From assembly GCA_019096155.1 (NCBI GenBank), contig JAHCVI010000004.1:2976001-3040000 (forward strand): a stretch of DNA of 64,000 nucleotides. The letters run 5' to 3'. Under the pieces are notes generated by a model. That model was not told the origin of the DNA and ran no database searches. It saw nothing but the letters and a program-made list of their open reading frames with translations. The first letter of the stretch is position 1, and each line of letters opens with the position of its first letter. Of this stretch, positions 1 through 11,600 are shown piece after piece. The position numbers were made by a program, and so were the translations under genes. The DNA is from Staphylotrichum longicolle. Its lineage: Eukaryota > Ascomycota > Sordariomycetes > Sordariales > Chaetomiaceae.

Positions 1-125
1 GCCGTCTGCAGCCCGAGCCGGTCTTGTAGACACCGCGAGTTGGTACAAGCTAGAGCAGGTACGGTCCCAGGAGCTGGTGCTTGGCCCTGTGCGGCCGCCG
101 CAGCAGCATCGTCGTTGGCGTTCAT
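1..125 (-). CDS. N-terminal start of a gene running off the left edge (unidentified)
   Basis: Reading leftward from an ATG at 125, 41 codons stay open to the window edge. They give an N-terminus rich in Ala, Gln and Pro (MNANDDAAAAAAQGQAPAPG), followed by a short stretch with two cysteines. The start is suggested by context: about 1.2 kb of strongly pyrimidine-rich minus-strand sequence lies just upstream, as in long fungal 5' leaders. The product cannot be identified from this fragment. An unspliced donor inside the fragment cannot be excluded, and another start further left is possible. Confidence 0.4.
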   Translation of the reverse strand, partial: MNANDDAAAAAAQGQAPAPGTVPALACTNSRCLQDRLGLQT

Positions 126-1375
126 TGCGTATGCCAATGTGGTTGGGTAGAAGTAAAAAACAGAAAGCTCAAGTGTCCCTGGATGAGCTGAAAGTGGCCG
201 AGCAACAACTGTGGCTGGCTCAAGTTGGTTGCCAGTCCGGAGAAAGCGGACGTTGGGCGCGTGAAAAGAATTGCCTTACTCGTGGGTTTGAGACGAGGAA
301 GCAAGTAAGAGGGTCGTTTCTGGACGTCTTCGATGGTCCCGTCACGAACTAGAAACCCTACCGCACCGTGAGACTCTTGATTCAGCTAGTCGATGTTTTG
401 ATTGTTGATGGAATCAACCAACTCAAACACTGAAAACGTACCTTGAACTTTCCCAATGCTTCTCAGGCAGTGGTGGGTTTTGGAAAGAATCCTCAACGCT
501 GCCGAAGAAGAGTTGGAAGTAGATGAAAATGGTGTTTAAAAGGCAATTGGTAACTGGCGTTTTGAGAAAGTGCCTTGATTTTGACTGAATTTGAAGATTT
601 GAAATTTCGGACCGAGAGAGGAAAGAAAGGAAAAGGCGATGAAGCAGTGGACCCGTGGTGGTGATGCCAATTTATGGTGTTGAAAAAACGGGAGCGCAGA
701 AAATGGGGTATCCGACGCAGCCAGGTCTGAGCGGAAGAACTCGAGGCTGGAACTGCCTGGCAATAATCTCCGGAATCAATTGAGAGAACACAGTGTCTGA
801 GAGAGGCGAGGTTTGATCTGCTGAGAGATGGAGGAGAGAAAAGGCCAAGCGCCTGCCCTTGGAGTGGTTAGGTTGTTGTTGATAAAGAAAATGAAAGCTG
901 GTCGTGGGAGTGATATGTTTTGGAGACACTGCCTTGTTGGAGAAAACGAGGGCAGATTTTTTCGGCAAGACGCTGCTGTAGAGTGGACGTGGAAACGAAG
1001 CTGGCAATAAGTTGGTATGAAGGGCAAGATTAAACCCTTATGTGTGAGGGAAACAATCCTTCCATGGCCAGTTTGAATGTGGATTGAGCGGGAAGGATGA
1101 GGGAGGACATCATGGGCTCTTGAAAATGAAGTGGTGACGGTGTTGCTGCTGATTATGGTGATGAAGAGGCCTCGTCGTTGTCGATGAAGTACACGAAGGA
1201 GAAGCAAGCATGGGTATTCTCATCAAAACCTCGGTGGTTGAGAGAAAAGTTCGCAGACCATCACCACAAGCGTGAAAGCTAGGAGAAGGACTGAGAAGGG
1301 GCAAATGTGAAAAATCGATGAAAGTTTGAACGGAAAGCCCAAAAAACAATCGATCAAGAAAAGCCGACTGCCCAA
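126..1375 (-). promoter_or_regulatory. Pyrimidine-rich 5' leader/promoter of the left-edge gene
   Basis: On the minus strand this stretch is dominated by C/T tracts and short CA/CT runs, has no long conserved-looking ORF, and leads into the ATG at 125. This is the usual look of a long 5' UTR of a fungal regulatory gene. A donor-like CAAG|GTACGT on the minus strand near 440 could start an intron within the leader. I see no coding gene here. Confidence 0.4.
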
Positions 1376-1746
1376 AAGTTCAACCTAGGTTGTAAGCCTC
1401 TCCGAATATCAAAGTCTCAGAAGCAGGACAGCTCGCTTGCGTTGGCAGTTGCTGCAACAGCCTCACCACAATTCAACAATCACCAAAAGCGGCAAGACAC
1501 TAGCACCAAACTTGACCATAAGGAAACGCAGCGCCTCCCCGACCATCAACAAGCCAAAGCCAGGATCAAGCATAGCATCCCAGAACCCCTGAGTTAAGGG
1601 GCCAGGTTTAGCCGCGCATTTCAAACCTCGATAATCAAGACATCACTCGAGCAACTCATCTGAGATTCAGGGGTAGGTCAAGCCCGGCGTCTCATACCCC
1701 TAAAGTCAACAGCAGGTCAAGCTCAGCATCTTGTCCCCTCAAGCTG

Positions 1747-1811
1747 GTACGTCAAGCCGGTACGTCAAGCCGGTACATCAAGCTCATACACCAATCTCGT
1801 ACGTCAAGCCG
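1747..1811. repeat. 13-bp tandem repeat GTACGTCAAGCCG
   Basis: Units start at 1747, 1760 and 1773 (the third imperfect), with a further exact copy at 1799-1811. Related CAAGC-containing phrases continue on both sides from about 1675 to 1890, so this is a decayed minisatellite. Confidence 0.75.
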
Positions 1812-2029
1812 TACGCCAACTCCAAGCACGGCATCTCATACCCCTTTCGTCAAAAGAGAAGGTCAAGCACAGCATCTCAAACCCCAGAGTCAAGCACACC
1901 ATCCCAACCTCCTCCTTCTCAACGTAGTGGAGTTATTGGCCATAATAGTAGTTTAGTATAAACGACTAAACGACGCCTATGCACCCGACAAAGCCACCCA
2001 CCCACCATCCACCCAACCACCCCACCAAC

Positions 2030-2116
2030 CGACCCCATCCATCCATCCATCATCCATTCACCACCCATCCCCCCATCCATCAACCAACCAACCAACAAAC
2101 CAACCAACCAACCCCA
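2030..2116. repeat. CCAT/CCAA tetranucleotide-rich tract
   Basis: Runs of CCATCCATCCATC followed by CAACCAACCAACC form an imperfect microsatellite. Open frames through it are Pro/Thr/His repeats with no protein character. Confidence 0.7.
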
Positions 2117-2383
2117 GACCCCGTTCCCATCCAAGCCAAACCACAACCCATGCAAAGTATGTCAAAGGGGAAGTAAGGTACTGCCACCGCGTCCTCTCTA
2201 ACCGAACCGGACCGGACCCCAAACCCAACCCAACCCAAGCAACCTGAACCGAGGTATGTTATGTTATGTAGGTTTACAGCACCGCCCACAACACCACAAT
2301 CTTATCTTTCTTATTCATCCAACCCTAAACAGGGATGAAAACCAGGGAAGGGAGCGATGAAAGCCCAAATCACCATCACCAAA

Positions 2384-5300
2384 TCACCACCCTTTCTTCT
2401 GAATCCCCCTCGGCTCATACCTCCCCCCGCCCAAGCTCCCCTGCTGCCCCTGCCCCCTCCAGACTCCTCTCGAGTCCCTCTCCAACTCGCTCATAGCAAA
2501 GAGCAGCACCTCCCATCCCGCCCTCCACGCTCCCCGCATAACCGCCTCCCCTCCCCCACCTCCTCCGCGACCCGTCCCCGTCGCCGAGCCAAACGATCCC
2601 GGCCGCGCGCCGCGCCCGGACCCGGACGGCGACGAAGCAAATCGCATGCCGGGCAACAAGCCCCTGCCACCACCAGCGCTGCTGCTCCCCGCCGACGAGC
2701 CGGGCCTGTTGTTGTTGTTGTTGTGATGATGATGACCACCTGCGGCGGCGGCAGCCGCGTTCGTGTTTCCCCGCCCGCTCCCACCGCGAAACAGGCTGGC
2801 GCCGCCGCCACCGACACCGCCGGCGGGCGACTCGCGCCTGCTGTCCCCCGCTTCACTCCCCGCCTCGCCGCCCAGTTTCAGCCCCTCCCGCTGATACGCC
2901 AGCAGCGCGCTCAGCGACGGCACCTCCCTCCCCTCCCATCTCTCGCCCCACCACCACCACCACCACCACCACCACCCTTAGCACCACCACCGCCGCGGCT
3001 CAGCCCCTCGACGCTCGCGCTCCGCTGGTGATGCCGGTACCCCCCGCGCCGCCGTCCCGGCCACCTCGCCCGCGATCGCGCGGTGCGCGACAGAGCTCGC
3101 GTGGCCCACGCCTCCTACGCCGCCGGCACCACGCCACCCCCGTGATGGAGGAGGCGCGGAGACAGGGGGATGTCGATCGCGTTGCTGCCGGGCGCCTGCT
3201 GCGTGACCATGGGAGTCTCGTCGTCGTCGTCGTCATCGTCCTCTCGTCTTCGTCTTCGTCGGGGGCCTCGCCCGGGGAAGGGTCGAGGAAGACGGGTGGC
3301 GGCGGGCGGCGGCGGCGGCGGATTGTGCGTCCTGGGGCTGGTAGTCGATGATTGAGTTTTCGCTGAGGCGGGAGGGGATGGCGGGGGTGTGCGGGGTGTG
3401 CGGGGACAGGGGTTTGCCCGGGGAGGAGGAGATGGACATGGAGGCCGGGTTGACCATGCTGGGGACGTTCGTGAGCTGGCGGCTTGAGGAGCTGGAGGAG
3501 CGCTGGAGGTGGATGGACGAGGTCATGGATTCGGTGAGGACGTTGTTGGTCTCACGCATCTGGTGGAACTTAGAGAGCTGGGCGGCGGTGCGCTTGGAGG
3601 CGAGGGATTCGCCCTTTTTGTTGGGCTCGAAGCTCTTGAGGGTTTTGCGACTGTCGAGGGCTTTGAGGAAGTCGGAGATGTTGTCGTCGTCGGCGGCGAA
3701 GGAGCCCGAGCTCGCGATCCCGCCGGCTTCGGCGAGCAGGCCCGAGCCGGGTTGGGCCGAGGACGAGAGGCTCTGTTTTCCGCTGCTAACCTGGTCGTCA
3801 TCGCCTTTACTCTGCCCGCCAAAAGACGGCCGCCCCCGGCGATGGGTAAAACTGCTGCTGTACCGGCCGGTCGGCCTCGGGGACCCCGTGACGGACGGCA
3901 CGTCCTGAGGCGCAGACGGCCCTCCGCGGAGGGACGCTGCCATGCCTGCGGTGAGTGAGGACCGGTTGCCAGCGCGCGAAGGCCCGGCCAGGCTTGGGCG
4001 CGTAAGCGACTGAGGGGACGATGGAACCTCCAAGTCGGCAATCCTGGGAGACCCAGAAAGCGAGCCGGCCTTGAAAGGCTGGAACGAGACCGACGGCCGC
4101 CTGCTCGATGGCCCATCATAAGTCCTTAGAGTGGGCCGGGCTGCCGCACCACGAATCGGCAACGAGTGCGGCGGATCGGGGTGTTCCAAGCTCGTGGACG
4201 TCGAACCTGGCGGGGAGCTGGTGTCGGAGCCGATGGGGCGCACTGACCGGAGAGCAGTAATCGGGCTGGTCCCTAGTGCGCCTGCGCCGTGGAAAGTCGA
4301 CAGACTGCCATAGGTTTGTTGGGGCCCCTGTGGCCCTCGGCCCTGCCGGTGCGACGGCAAAGAGCCCGGCTCAGCATACGAATCAGGACGTCCTTGGTCC
4401 CGTCTTTGCTGAACCGAAGGCCTGAAGTAGTTCTCGTCGACGCCCATGAACCGGGAGCTCAGCAACGATTCTGCGTCGTCGACTCGGAAGTTGCAGTCGT
4501 TGCGGTACGTGACCGAGGCGTAGAAACGGCCCACGGGCACTTCGAGGTCTGTAAAAACGTATTCCGTGACGGGATCGCGCCCGTCGTGCAGGGGCTGCCG
4601 CAACGGGTCGTAGGTGGTGTACTCGGGCTCGGCGGTGAGGACCCTGCACTTGACCTCGAGGGCCGGGTGGATGCCCTTTGCCAGGGCCTGTTGCGAATAC
4701 TTCCAGCAAGGCATGATGCGGGTGGCGACGAACAGAGACCTAAAGAAGACGATAGCCCTCTTGTAGACTGTCGGCAGTGTGGGACCGAACTCGTCCCGCT
4801 CGAGGTCTGCAGGGCACTTGAGTTCGAGCCTCCAGCGCTCCAGGATAACCTCGGTGTTGCGTTTTTGGGCGTGTCTCCTCCGCGGGCTGTCGTCCGATGT
4901 CTCGGACGAGTTCAGTGCCTCCATGACATCCCACCTCTTGCCGTTGTCGTCGACAATGACCAAGCTCTGGCTGCTCGACAGCCTCGAGGCGTCAATGTAC
5001 GTCTCGATGATCATGGGCGGCGGGCGGTTCTCGAAGCAGCCCGACTGCTTGTACACTCGGAGCTCATCTCGAAAGTCTTCGATATCGTCCGTGTCGATCG
5101 AGAACTGCGTGCGTGGTCAGCATCCCGCATCGCGCCTCTTCTGGAGCTGTACGCATGCTTACCCAGTGGTTTGCCTTCTTCCCGTCATCCCTCCTGCCCC
5201 CTACGGGGGTCGTGTTAAGGCGGGACTGAAGGATAAGCACGGCGGCTTTGGCATAGAAGTTCTGCCGACGGTCAGCCCAAATTTCCCCCAAGATCAGCCC

Positions 5301-5524
5301 CCCAAAAAGGTATGCCTGGTGCGCACCTGGATGATCTGGTCCAGCTTCTTGATGGAGTCCCTGCTCGGGACGGAGGCGTAGCTCCCTGCGCTGTCGGAAC
5401 CCCCATCGAGACTCGTGGTATCGGCGCGGACTCGATCCCTAGGGTTGTTTGTCCGTGCGGGGTTGGTCTGGGGGGAGGAGGCGGGGGACGAGACCCGGGG
5501 CGGATGGCGGGATTGTTGATGCAT
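2384..5524 (-). CDS. atg13: Autophagy-related protein 13 (Atg13), C-terminal tail frame-disrupted
   Basis: Regulatory subunit of the Atg1 kinase complex that starts autophagosome formation at the pre-autophagosomal structure. Exons are 5327-5524, 5163-5261 and 5104 leftward, with 65- and 58-nt introns. Exon 1 starts MHQQSRHPPR and ends in KLDQIIQ. Exon 2 begins NFYAKAAVLILQSR, and exon 3 carries DDFRDELR-type residues, NRPPPMIIETYIDAS and GKRWDVMEALNSS. These are hallmark HORMA-domain stretches of fungal Atg13 (about residues 60-300). A Ser/Pro-rich disordered region follows, as is usual for Atg1/Atg17 docking. Exon 3 is open to 3233. Family-like tail motifs beyond it (DPSPGEAPDEDE, IDIPLSPRL, LLFAMSELERDSR, and a terminal RYEPRG..KKGW at 2384) lie in different frames, so the last ~300 residues cannot be read as one ORF. 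The identity is secure; the C-terminus is not. Confidence 0.85.
2949..2976. repeat. (CCA)n triplet tract in the atg13 tail
   Basis: An uninterrupted run of about nine CCA triplets. On the minus strand it reads poly-Gly in one frame and poly-Trp in another. It sits between the frame-disrupted parts of atg13, and slippage here would change length. Confidence 0.8.
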
Positions 5525-8432
5525 TTGTGCGGCTAAGGATGGAGATGGGGGCGGTTCGGCAAGGCTTCACATTGGGCCCGGCGCGGTGTCAGCCACCAGC
5601 GGTATTTGGAGCTTCGATGATGCGTAAAGAGGGTATATGTCCGCAGGTTCAAGCTGGCTTCAGGTCGAGGGATCAGGGCGGATGCGGGAGGCTGCGGCGA
5701 AGGATACGGGCAGGTCGTCAAGATGCGTCGGTCAGGCGGGAGGGAGTGGTCGAGGCAAGCGGACCGTCGCATCCATTGTTCAGTGCAGAGCGGCAGCCTT
5801 CTCGATAAGACGGAGATGGGAGATGGGAGAAAAATACAAATAAGGGCGGAGACGAGGGGCTGCGCGGGGACCGGGCCCTCAAGGCAGACTCTATGCGGAG
5901 GAGGGAGCAACAATAATATCAACGACAGGCACGGTACAGCACAGCAAGCAGAGGAAGCGCAGGAGGTTCGAGAGGCGGCCGGTGGTTGGCGGTGACGAGT
6001 GACGGAGTGTCGACGGGAAGGCAGACAGTTCCCGGGGGGTTCCACACTGTCCCAGCAAGCCCAGCTCCTTTGCGGGAGTGCCAGGGTTGCGCCGCTTCAG
6101 GGGGGCTCCGATAGGGTGCAGGGGGGGCGTGGCTTGCAGTTTGGCCAGGCTCAGTGCAACCCGGACGGACGTCTTGCGCTGTGAATGGGTGAATGAATGC
6201 TGAACGAATGGACGAATGGCTGACAGAGAAACGCTGCCTTGAGCCTCGAGTCCCCAAGCAGGCAACACAAAGACGGTTGCAAAACCGATTCGGTGCACGG
6301 CACAACCGTGCAGCTTGTGATGCGGAGATGCAGAGTTGCAGAGTTGCAGAGTCCTGCCCCGAGCGACACAATGGGCACCTTGGCCAGTCTCGCCAGTGAC
6401 AACGGTGGTTGCTTCAGCGATGTCGGAAGGTGCACAATGCGGTCGCTGAGCGGGCCATTGAGATAAGACCCGGGCCAAAGAGTCACGCTCAGGAACTGTG
6501 CGGAACCGAACTGGAGCCCCGTGGACAAGGACAAGGGTTCAGCTCCCCTTGTCCAGTGTCCACTTTTGCGCCTTAAATCTGGGCCATCAACGTCTGGCAG
6601 CCTGTGGCAGGTGACGGGAAGCAGCAGGTGACGGCCGGTTTTGAGGCTTCCAGGTTGCTGTTTCTGTTTGGGGCGAGCTTTCCATTTCCGATTCCCATTT
6701 GGGTTTGCTTCCAGTCGCTGAGACAATCGACTCGTGATCTTTGGCCCCTCTTCCGTCATCGCGGCGTGGGTTGACAAGGGTTGGCAAGGTCAAGACGATG
6801 ATGCAATGCTTCACCAGGGCGACGTGCCATCGGATGGGCTTGACACAGTACACTACATGGACACCTGGGAAACCGATAAGTTGACCATTTCCAGTTCTCA
6901 GTCAAGCCAGGCATGGTGTGCAGCGCAGATCCACACGGACAATCGTCAAGTGCCACTCTTGGCTCAACCTCCATTCACACTGACCCCCTTTGCTATCACC
7001 CCGCAAACAAAGCACCGAACCACCAACATGGAAGCCTGGACTGGACAGCATCAACACGACACAGTGCAGCCTGGCTGCTATCAAGAACGGCGAAATACAG
7101 ATGGCTGGTGTCTCGGATTTGCTCACAATGTCATCGGATCTTCTACGCATCCACCACACCACCAAAAGCGCGGGACGGCCGTTGCCTAGCGTGCGTCCAC
7201 GCTTATGCAGGCCGCATCGGCTGGTCGGCCGCCAAAACACAAGGCGACTGCATGTCTTGGGCGTCGATTGTCCCTGCGAGCTGTCAAACTTCCCAATCCT
7301 GGGCGAATCTGCGTCAACGCCGTGACATCGGATAGAAACAACGCTCGATGGTGCGCTCGAGCTGTGTGGCCTCTCTGATCTGATAAGAGTTTACAGCTCC
7401 GCCTTGATACACCCACCTACGGCCAGTCCAAGTGCAGGAAGCATGCCAGCATCCAATTCCCTGGTTGGTCAAGATCCCCAGCACTCCCGACCGATTGGGC
7501 AACCCACAGATGTGATCATCACATTTAAATGCCTGTGGTGCCAGAGTGGGTGATGTGAGCGATGAGATGGCCAGGCAGCCAGGTCACCACTGAAGGTGAA
7601 CAAGAAATCTGCAACCCAGATCCAAAGTGCAAGTCGGAGAAAAAGGCGAGGCAGTATTGTGGAGGGTGGAGAACAGACCATCTGCACCACAGGTCCAAGT
7701 CGGATATCTCAGATGAGGCTGCCTGCATACTGTGTGTTCCTTCCTCTCTGGCTGTCTGTCTTTTAAGTCTCCCCCGATGCATGGAGCAACACGTGGGTGC
7801 GATCGAGCTGCCCACACCCGCAACATCGATCGAGGTTCCACACTCGCAAGACAAACAAGACCAGGTGACACACCACACAGCACCGCCTTGCACATTGGCT
7901 GTTTTCGTTTCTGTACTGTATGTACCAACAAACGCCCACAAGCCACCAAGTGGTCCGTCTCTCAGTCTGCCACATCAAAAGTGCACACTTTATGAACACG
8001 CGCCAACGTGCAAAATGCTGATTGTAGATGCCTTTGCTCTGTTGCCTATGGCCCACTCACTTCAGAGCAGTTCCCGTTGTGTAATGTGAGAGCTTTGCCC
8101 AGAAATGATACAGATCCAACCTCTAACGCCCCATCATCCTAAGCGGGTTACCAGACTGCCACGCCCCCAATCATCCGCGTATGTGTGTTACTCCTTACCC
8201 ACATGTTTATACAAGCTATGCCCTCGGGATTACTTACTTTCCGCCACCGACACCAACAACACCCTCTTGCTGCTGCCGGGCCCCTCTCCCGCCGCCGCCA
8301 CCACCACCACCACCTCTCCCCTTATTGCTACTCCCCTTCCCCTTCCCACCCCTCGCACCCCCATTTACATTTCCACTCCCACTCCCACTCCCACCCCTCC
8401 ACTCCCCTCACCACCTTCACCCCTTCCCCCAC
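5525..8432. other. Intergenic: atg13 promoter and 3' flank of the ANK-RCC1-BTB gene
   Basis: About 2.9 kb with no ORF showing family motifs or a plausible intron chain. The left end is the atg13 upstream region. A small tandem GCAGAGTT (three units) lies near 6330-6352. The right end, 8100-8430, becomes a CCT/CCA/CCCACT low-complexity tract continuous with the C-terminal coding region of the next gene. I see no RNA gene. Confidence 0.5.
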
Positions 8433-8600
8433 CTACCCCACCTCCTCCGCCTCCTCCACCTCCCTTACCTCCACCACCTCCTCCACCTCCTCCACCTCTC
8501 GCCCTCCCATTCCCACTCCCACCCCCACCCCTCCTCCCCCTTCACCCCTCCTGCTCTTGGGATTACTAGCCCCAGCCCCAGCCCCAGCCCCGGTCCCAGA
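8355..8600. repeat. CCCACT/CCTCCA/CAGCCC minisatellite-like tract
   Basis: Successive short repeats: TCCCAC around 8370-8400, CCTCCACC around 8440-8500, TCCCACC around 8510-8540, and AGCCCC around 8572-8594. Part of it encodes the Gly/Val/Glu-rich end of the ANK-RCC1-BTB protein. The exact stop position may vary between strains. Confidence 0.75.
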
Positions 8601-11600
8601 CCCGGACCCAATCCCGGAACCCACCGCCCCCCGCCTCCTCCTCTCCTCCTCCTCCTGCATCCGCCGGCTCTCCGCGTCCCACCACTCCTGGAACGCCTGC
8701 TCCTGCTGGATCTCCTGCAGCGACCGCTTCGCCGCCGCCTCCCGCACCGCCTGCTTGGCCCGCGTCTGCTGGCCCATGATGTCCTCCATGCTCAGGCCCA
8801 GGAGGGGCTCGTGCTTGGAGGCGGGCGGGATGTACACCTTGGAGTGCGGGACGAGCGGTGATGATGATGCTGCTGCCGCCGCTGCGGCAGAGGGTTTGGA
8901 GACCCCGTCTGTTGTTGTTGTCGGGTGGTGCGGGGAGTGGTGGTGGGTTGGGGTCGAGGTGGATGGTGGTGGGGGTGGTTGTTGTTGTTGGGATTTGGTG
9001 GCGGCGGGAGGTTGGTTGGGTGTGCGCTGGCCGGAGAAGCGCGTGTCTGGCGAGGCGGTGCGGCGGCTGTGGTGGATTGGGATGGGCGAGGCCGCCGAAT
9101 CTGGGGAGAGGAGGTGCTTTGCTGCGCCGGCGTCGGTTGTCTTCGGCAGCGGCGTCTTGTCTTTGGTAACCGTCTTCCAGGGCGCCGGCTGCGCATTGTC
9201 GGCCGAGCGCTCCCACGCGTTCTTGGGCGAGTCCGCCTGCGCTGCGAGCAGCGCTGCTTGAGCTGCCTGGGCCGCCTGCTGCTGCCGCTTCTTTTCCTTC
9301 TGTGACATCTTGGGCTGCGCGACCTTGGGCGTTGATTCTTTGGCCCGCTGCGCGGCCAGATCTGCAGACAGGAGAGAGCGGTTTGCCGCCTCGGGCTGGA
9401 AAACGTCACGGAGATCCAGCTTCGAGATGGGTGTGGCCGCGGCGCCCCACGGCTGTCCGATTTTGACGGGTGTCGAAGTGGCGAGGTCAGAGCCAGTCCC
9501 CTTCGCTGTCGTGGATGGCGCGTGCAGCGTGTCGAGTGGACTGGCCGGAGGCTCGGGGCCAAGATTGAGCCGTATCTTCTTCCCCCTGCCTTTGTAAGAA
9601 CTTCCCAATGGCGGGATCTGATCCGCGTCCGGCATCCCTTCAACTGACTTCCGAGGTCTCGCCAAAGGACTAGTGACCGGCGAGCCATCTTCGTCCATAT
9701 CGAAAATCATGTCTCCTTGTGACGCCTTTGGTCGAAGACTCGGGCTCGAAGTCTCGTTCCGCTCAGCCTTCGACATCTTTCTCACCCTATCGGGGGTGGG
9801 TGTAAGAGGACTGGCATCATCGAAACTGCCAAACTTGGACTTGGCTGCCACGGACAGCTTCTTTTCCTCCTCCCTCTGCACCTTGAATGCGATCTCCCTG
9901 ATCCTAACCTGCCGCTCGTCGTCAATCTCCTCGACAAGCCATGGGTTGGCTTCATGGAGCAGCATCTCGGTCCGGCCACTCCTCACAAACGGAGACTGAG
10001 CCGCCTGGTTGTCCCGGACAACCTCATCCAGTTCGAGAAGCAAGTCGCCATCCAGCTCATCGAGCAGGTGGTTCTCAAGCATAGCCTCAAGCTGCAGACA
10101 AATGTACTCCAGCCCGACGTCCTTGAATTCGGTGATGGAGCACGGGCTGATGGCGTTCAAGAGGTGCGCAATGTTCCGGATGGTGGCAAACCTCCCCATG
10201 ACCTGCTGGCAGATCTGCGAGAGGCGGTCCAGCATCAGATAATTGGCGATGGACATGACCTCCATGACGAGATCCAAGAAGTCGTCAAACGAGTCGCAGA
10301 CAGCGGGGTCAAAAAGCTCAGCGCCGTAGTCGCCATAGAGATATTGGACGACATACCTGAACGCTCTCGGGTCCGCATGGTTCAGGTCAATCTTGATCCG
10401 GTCGGCCGCAACCGCCCGACGGCTCTCGAGCCACCTGCCCTGGGACCGTCCGAAGAAGAGCCCTTGAAACCACGGACATCTCTGGCAGACAAAGGCGCTG
10501 TGGACCTGGACCTCGGCGCCCTCGAGCTCCAGCAAGGCGTCGCCGTCGGCGAAGAACCGCGGGTCCTTGATGGCGAGTTGGAAGTCACGGTCCATGCATT
10601 TCTTAGGTTCGACCTGCAGCCTTGATGCGGCTTCCAGACTCTCCATGCCAAGCCGAGTGGCCAGCTTCATGACTTCCTGCCGGATCTGGCGATACCTGTA
10701 CGCCAGTGGTCGGACGTGGCCAGTGAAGTTCCATACCGGGATCACTTTGTCCTCGTAGGCAAACAGAACGAGATTCAGCAATGTGACCAGGTCGAGCCCT
10801 TGGAAGCAGACCAATGCCCTCCCGTCCGCATCACTGATGTTGAAGAGCTCGTGGGCGAATGACCCCGCCTTGCGGTACTGCGCAAGTGCGCTCCGAAGAA
10901 CGGGGCTGCGAGCGGCAAGCAGCCAACCATGGACGGGGATCCTGATATCGGGCGCAGACGACGTGCAGATAGCTGCATCGAGCGGGTCGTTCTGATATGC
11001 CCACGAGGTGAGGTGCTGCGCCAGGTCATCTTCGATCTCCGAGGATTTCAGCACTTCGTAGGCCACGCATCCGAGACGGTCCCCGAGCTCGCCGTTTTTC
11101 CAGAACTTCCAAACTTCATCGTTCTTGTCCTTGGGTTCCGACGCTTGGAACCCGTCGAGACAGTTCAATGGCGCCACGTCTTCCCAGAGCGACTGATCCT
11201 CGATGACCAGCTGCTCTTTCATCACATCCGAATCCTTCCGGATGGCGGCAAAGGCACCGAACGCAGAGGACCGGACCGCGGCCACCTTGGTGATGTAGGG
11301 AACCCGCTGGAACTTGTAGTCTTTTCTCTTTGATTCCGACGGCCCGGCAGACGCGTCCTTGGCCTTTGCTCTTTTGATCCTCCGCCACACAGCTCCGGAT
11401 TGGGTGCTGATGATGACAGAGCCGTGCTCGCCGACTCCGACGGAGCGCACGCCATCCTGCCTGGCGGACCAAATGCACTGGGGTTGCGTAACTGCGCCCT
11501 TGATCTTGGAAGGATTGGTTGTGGAGGCGGTTGGCGAGTTTGTGTCGATCTTGTGATCAAGGCTCATCGTGAACAGGTCACCGCGCCTTGTGATGGCGGC

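Larger units (their letters stand above)
1376..2383. other. Noncoding spacer with short direct repeats
   Basis: No supportable gene. The left half has dispersed copies of phrases such as GGTCAAGC..CAGCATCTC and ends with 13-bp tandem units. The middle, about 1980-2115, is tetranucleotide-rich (CCAT and CCAA types). The right half leads into the 3' end of atg13. Confidence 0.5.

Noticed and set aside
2080..2289. Gly/Trp-rich minus-strand frame
   Set aside because: Produced by the CCAA/CCAT microsatellite, not a protein.
4289..5218. 309-codon plus-strand frame over atg13
   Set aside because: Antisense shadow of the conserved HORMA exon; high GC at third positions keeps the opposite strand open.
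9954..10625. 223-codon plus-strand frame
   Set aside because: Antisense to the BTB region of the ANK-RCC1-BTB gene; no motif of its own.
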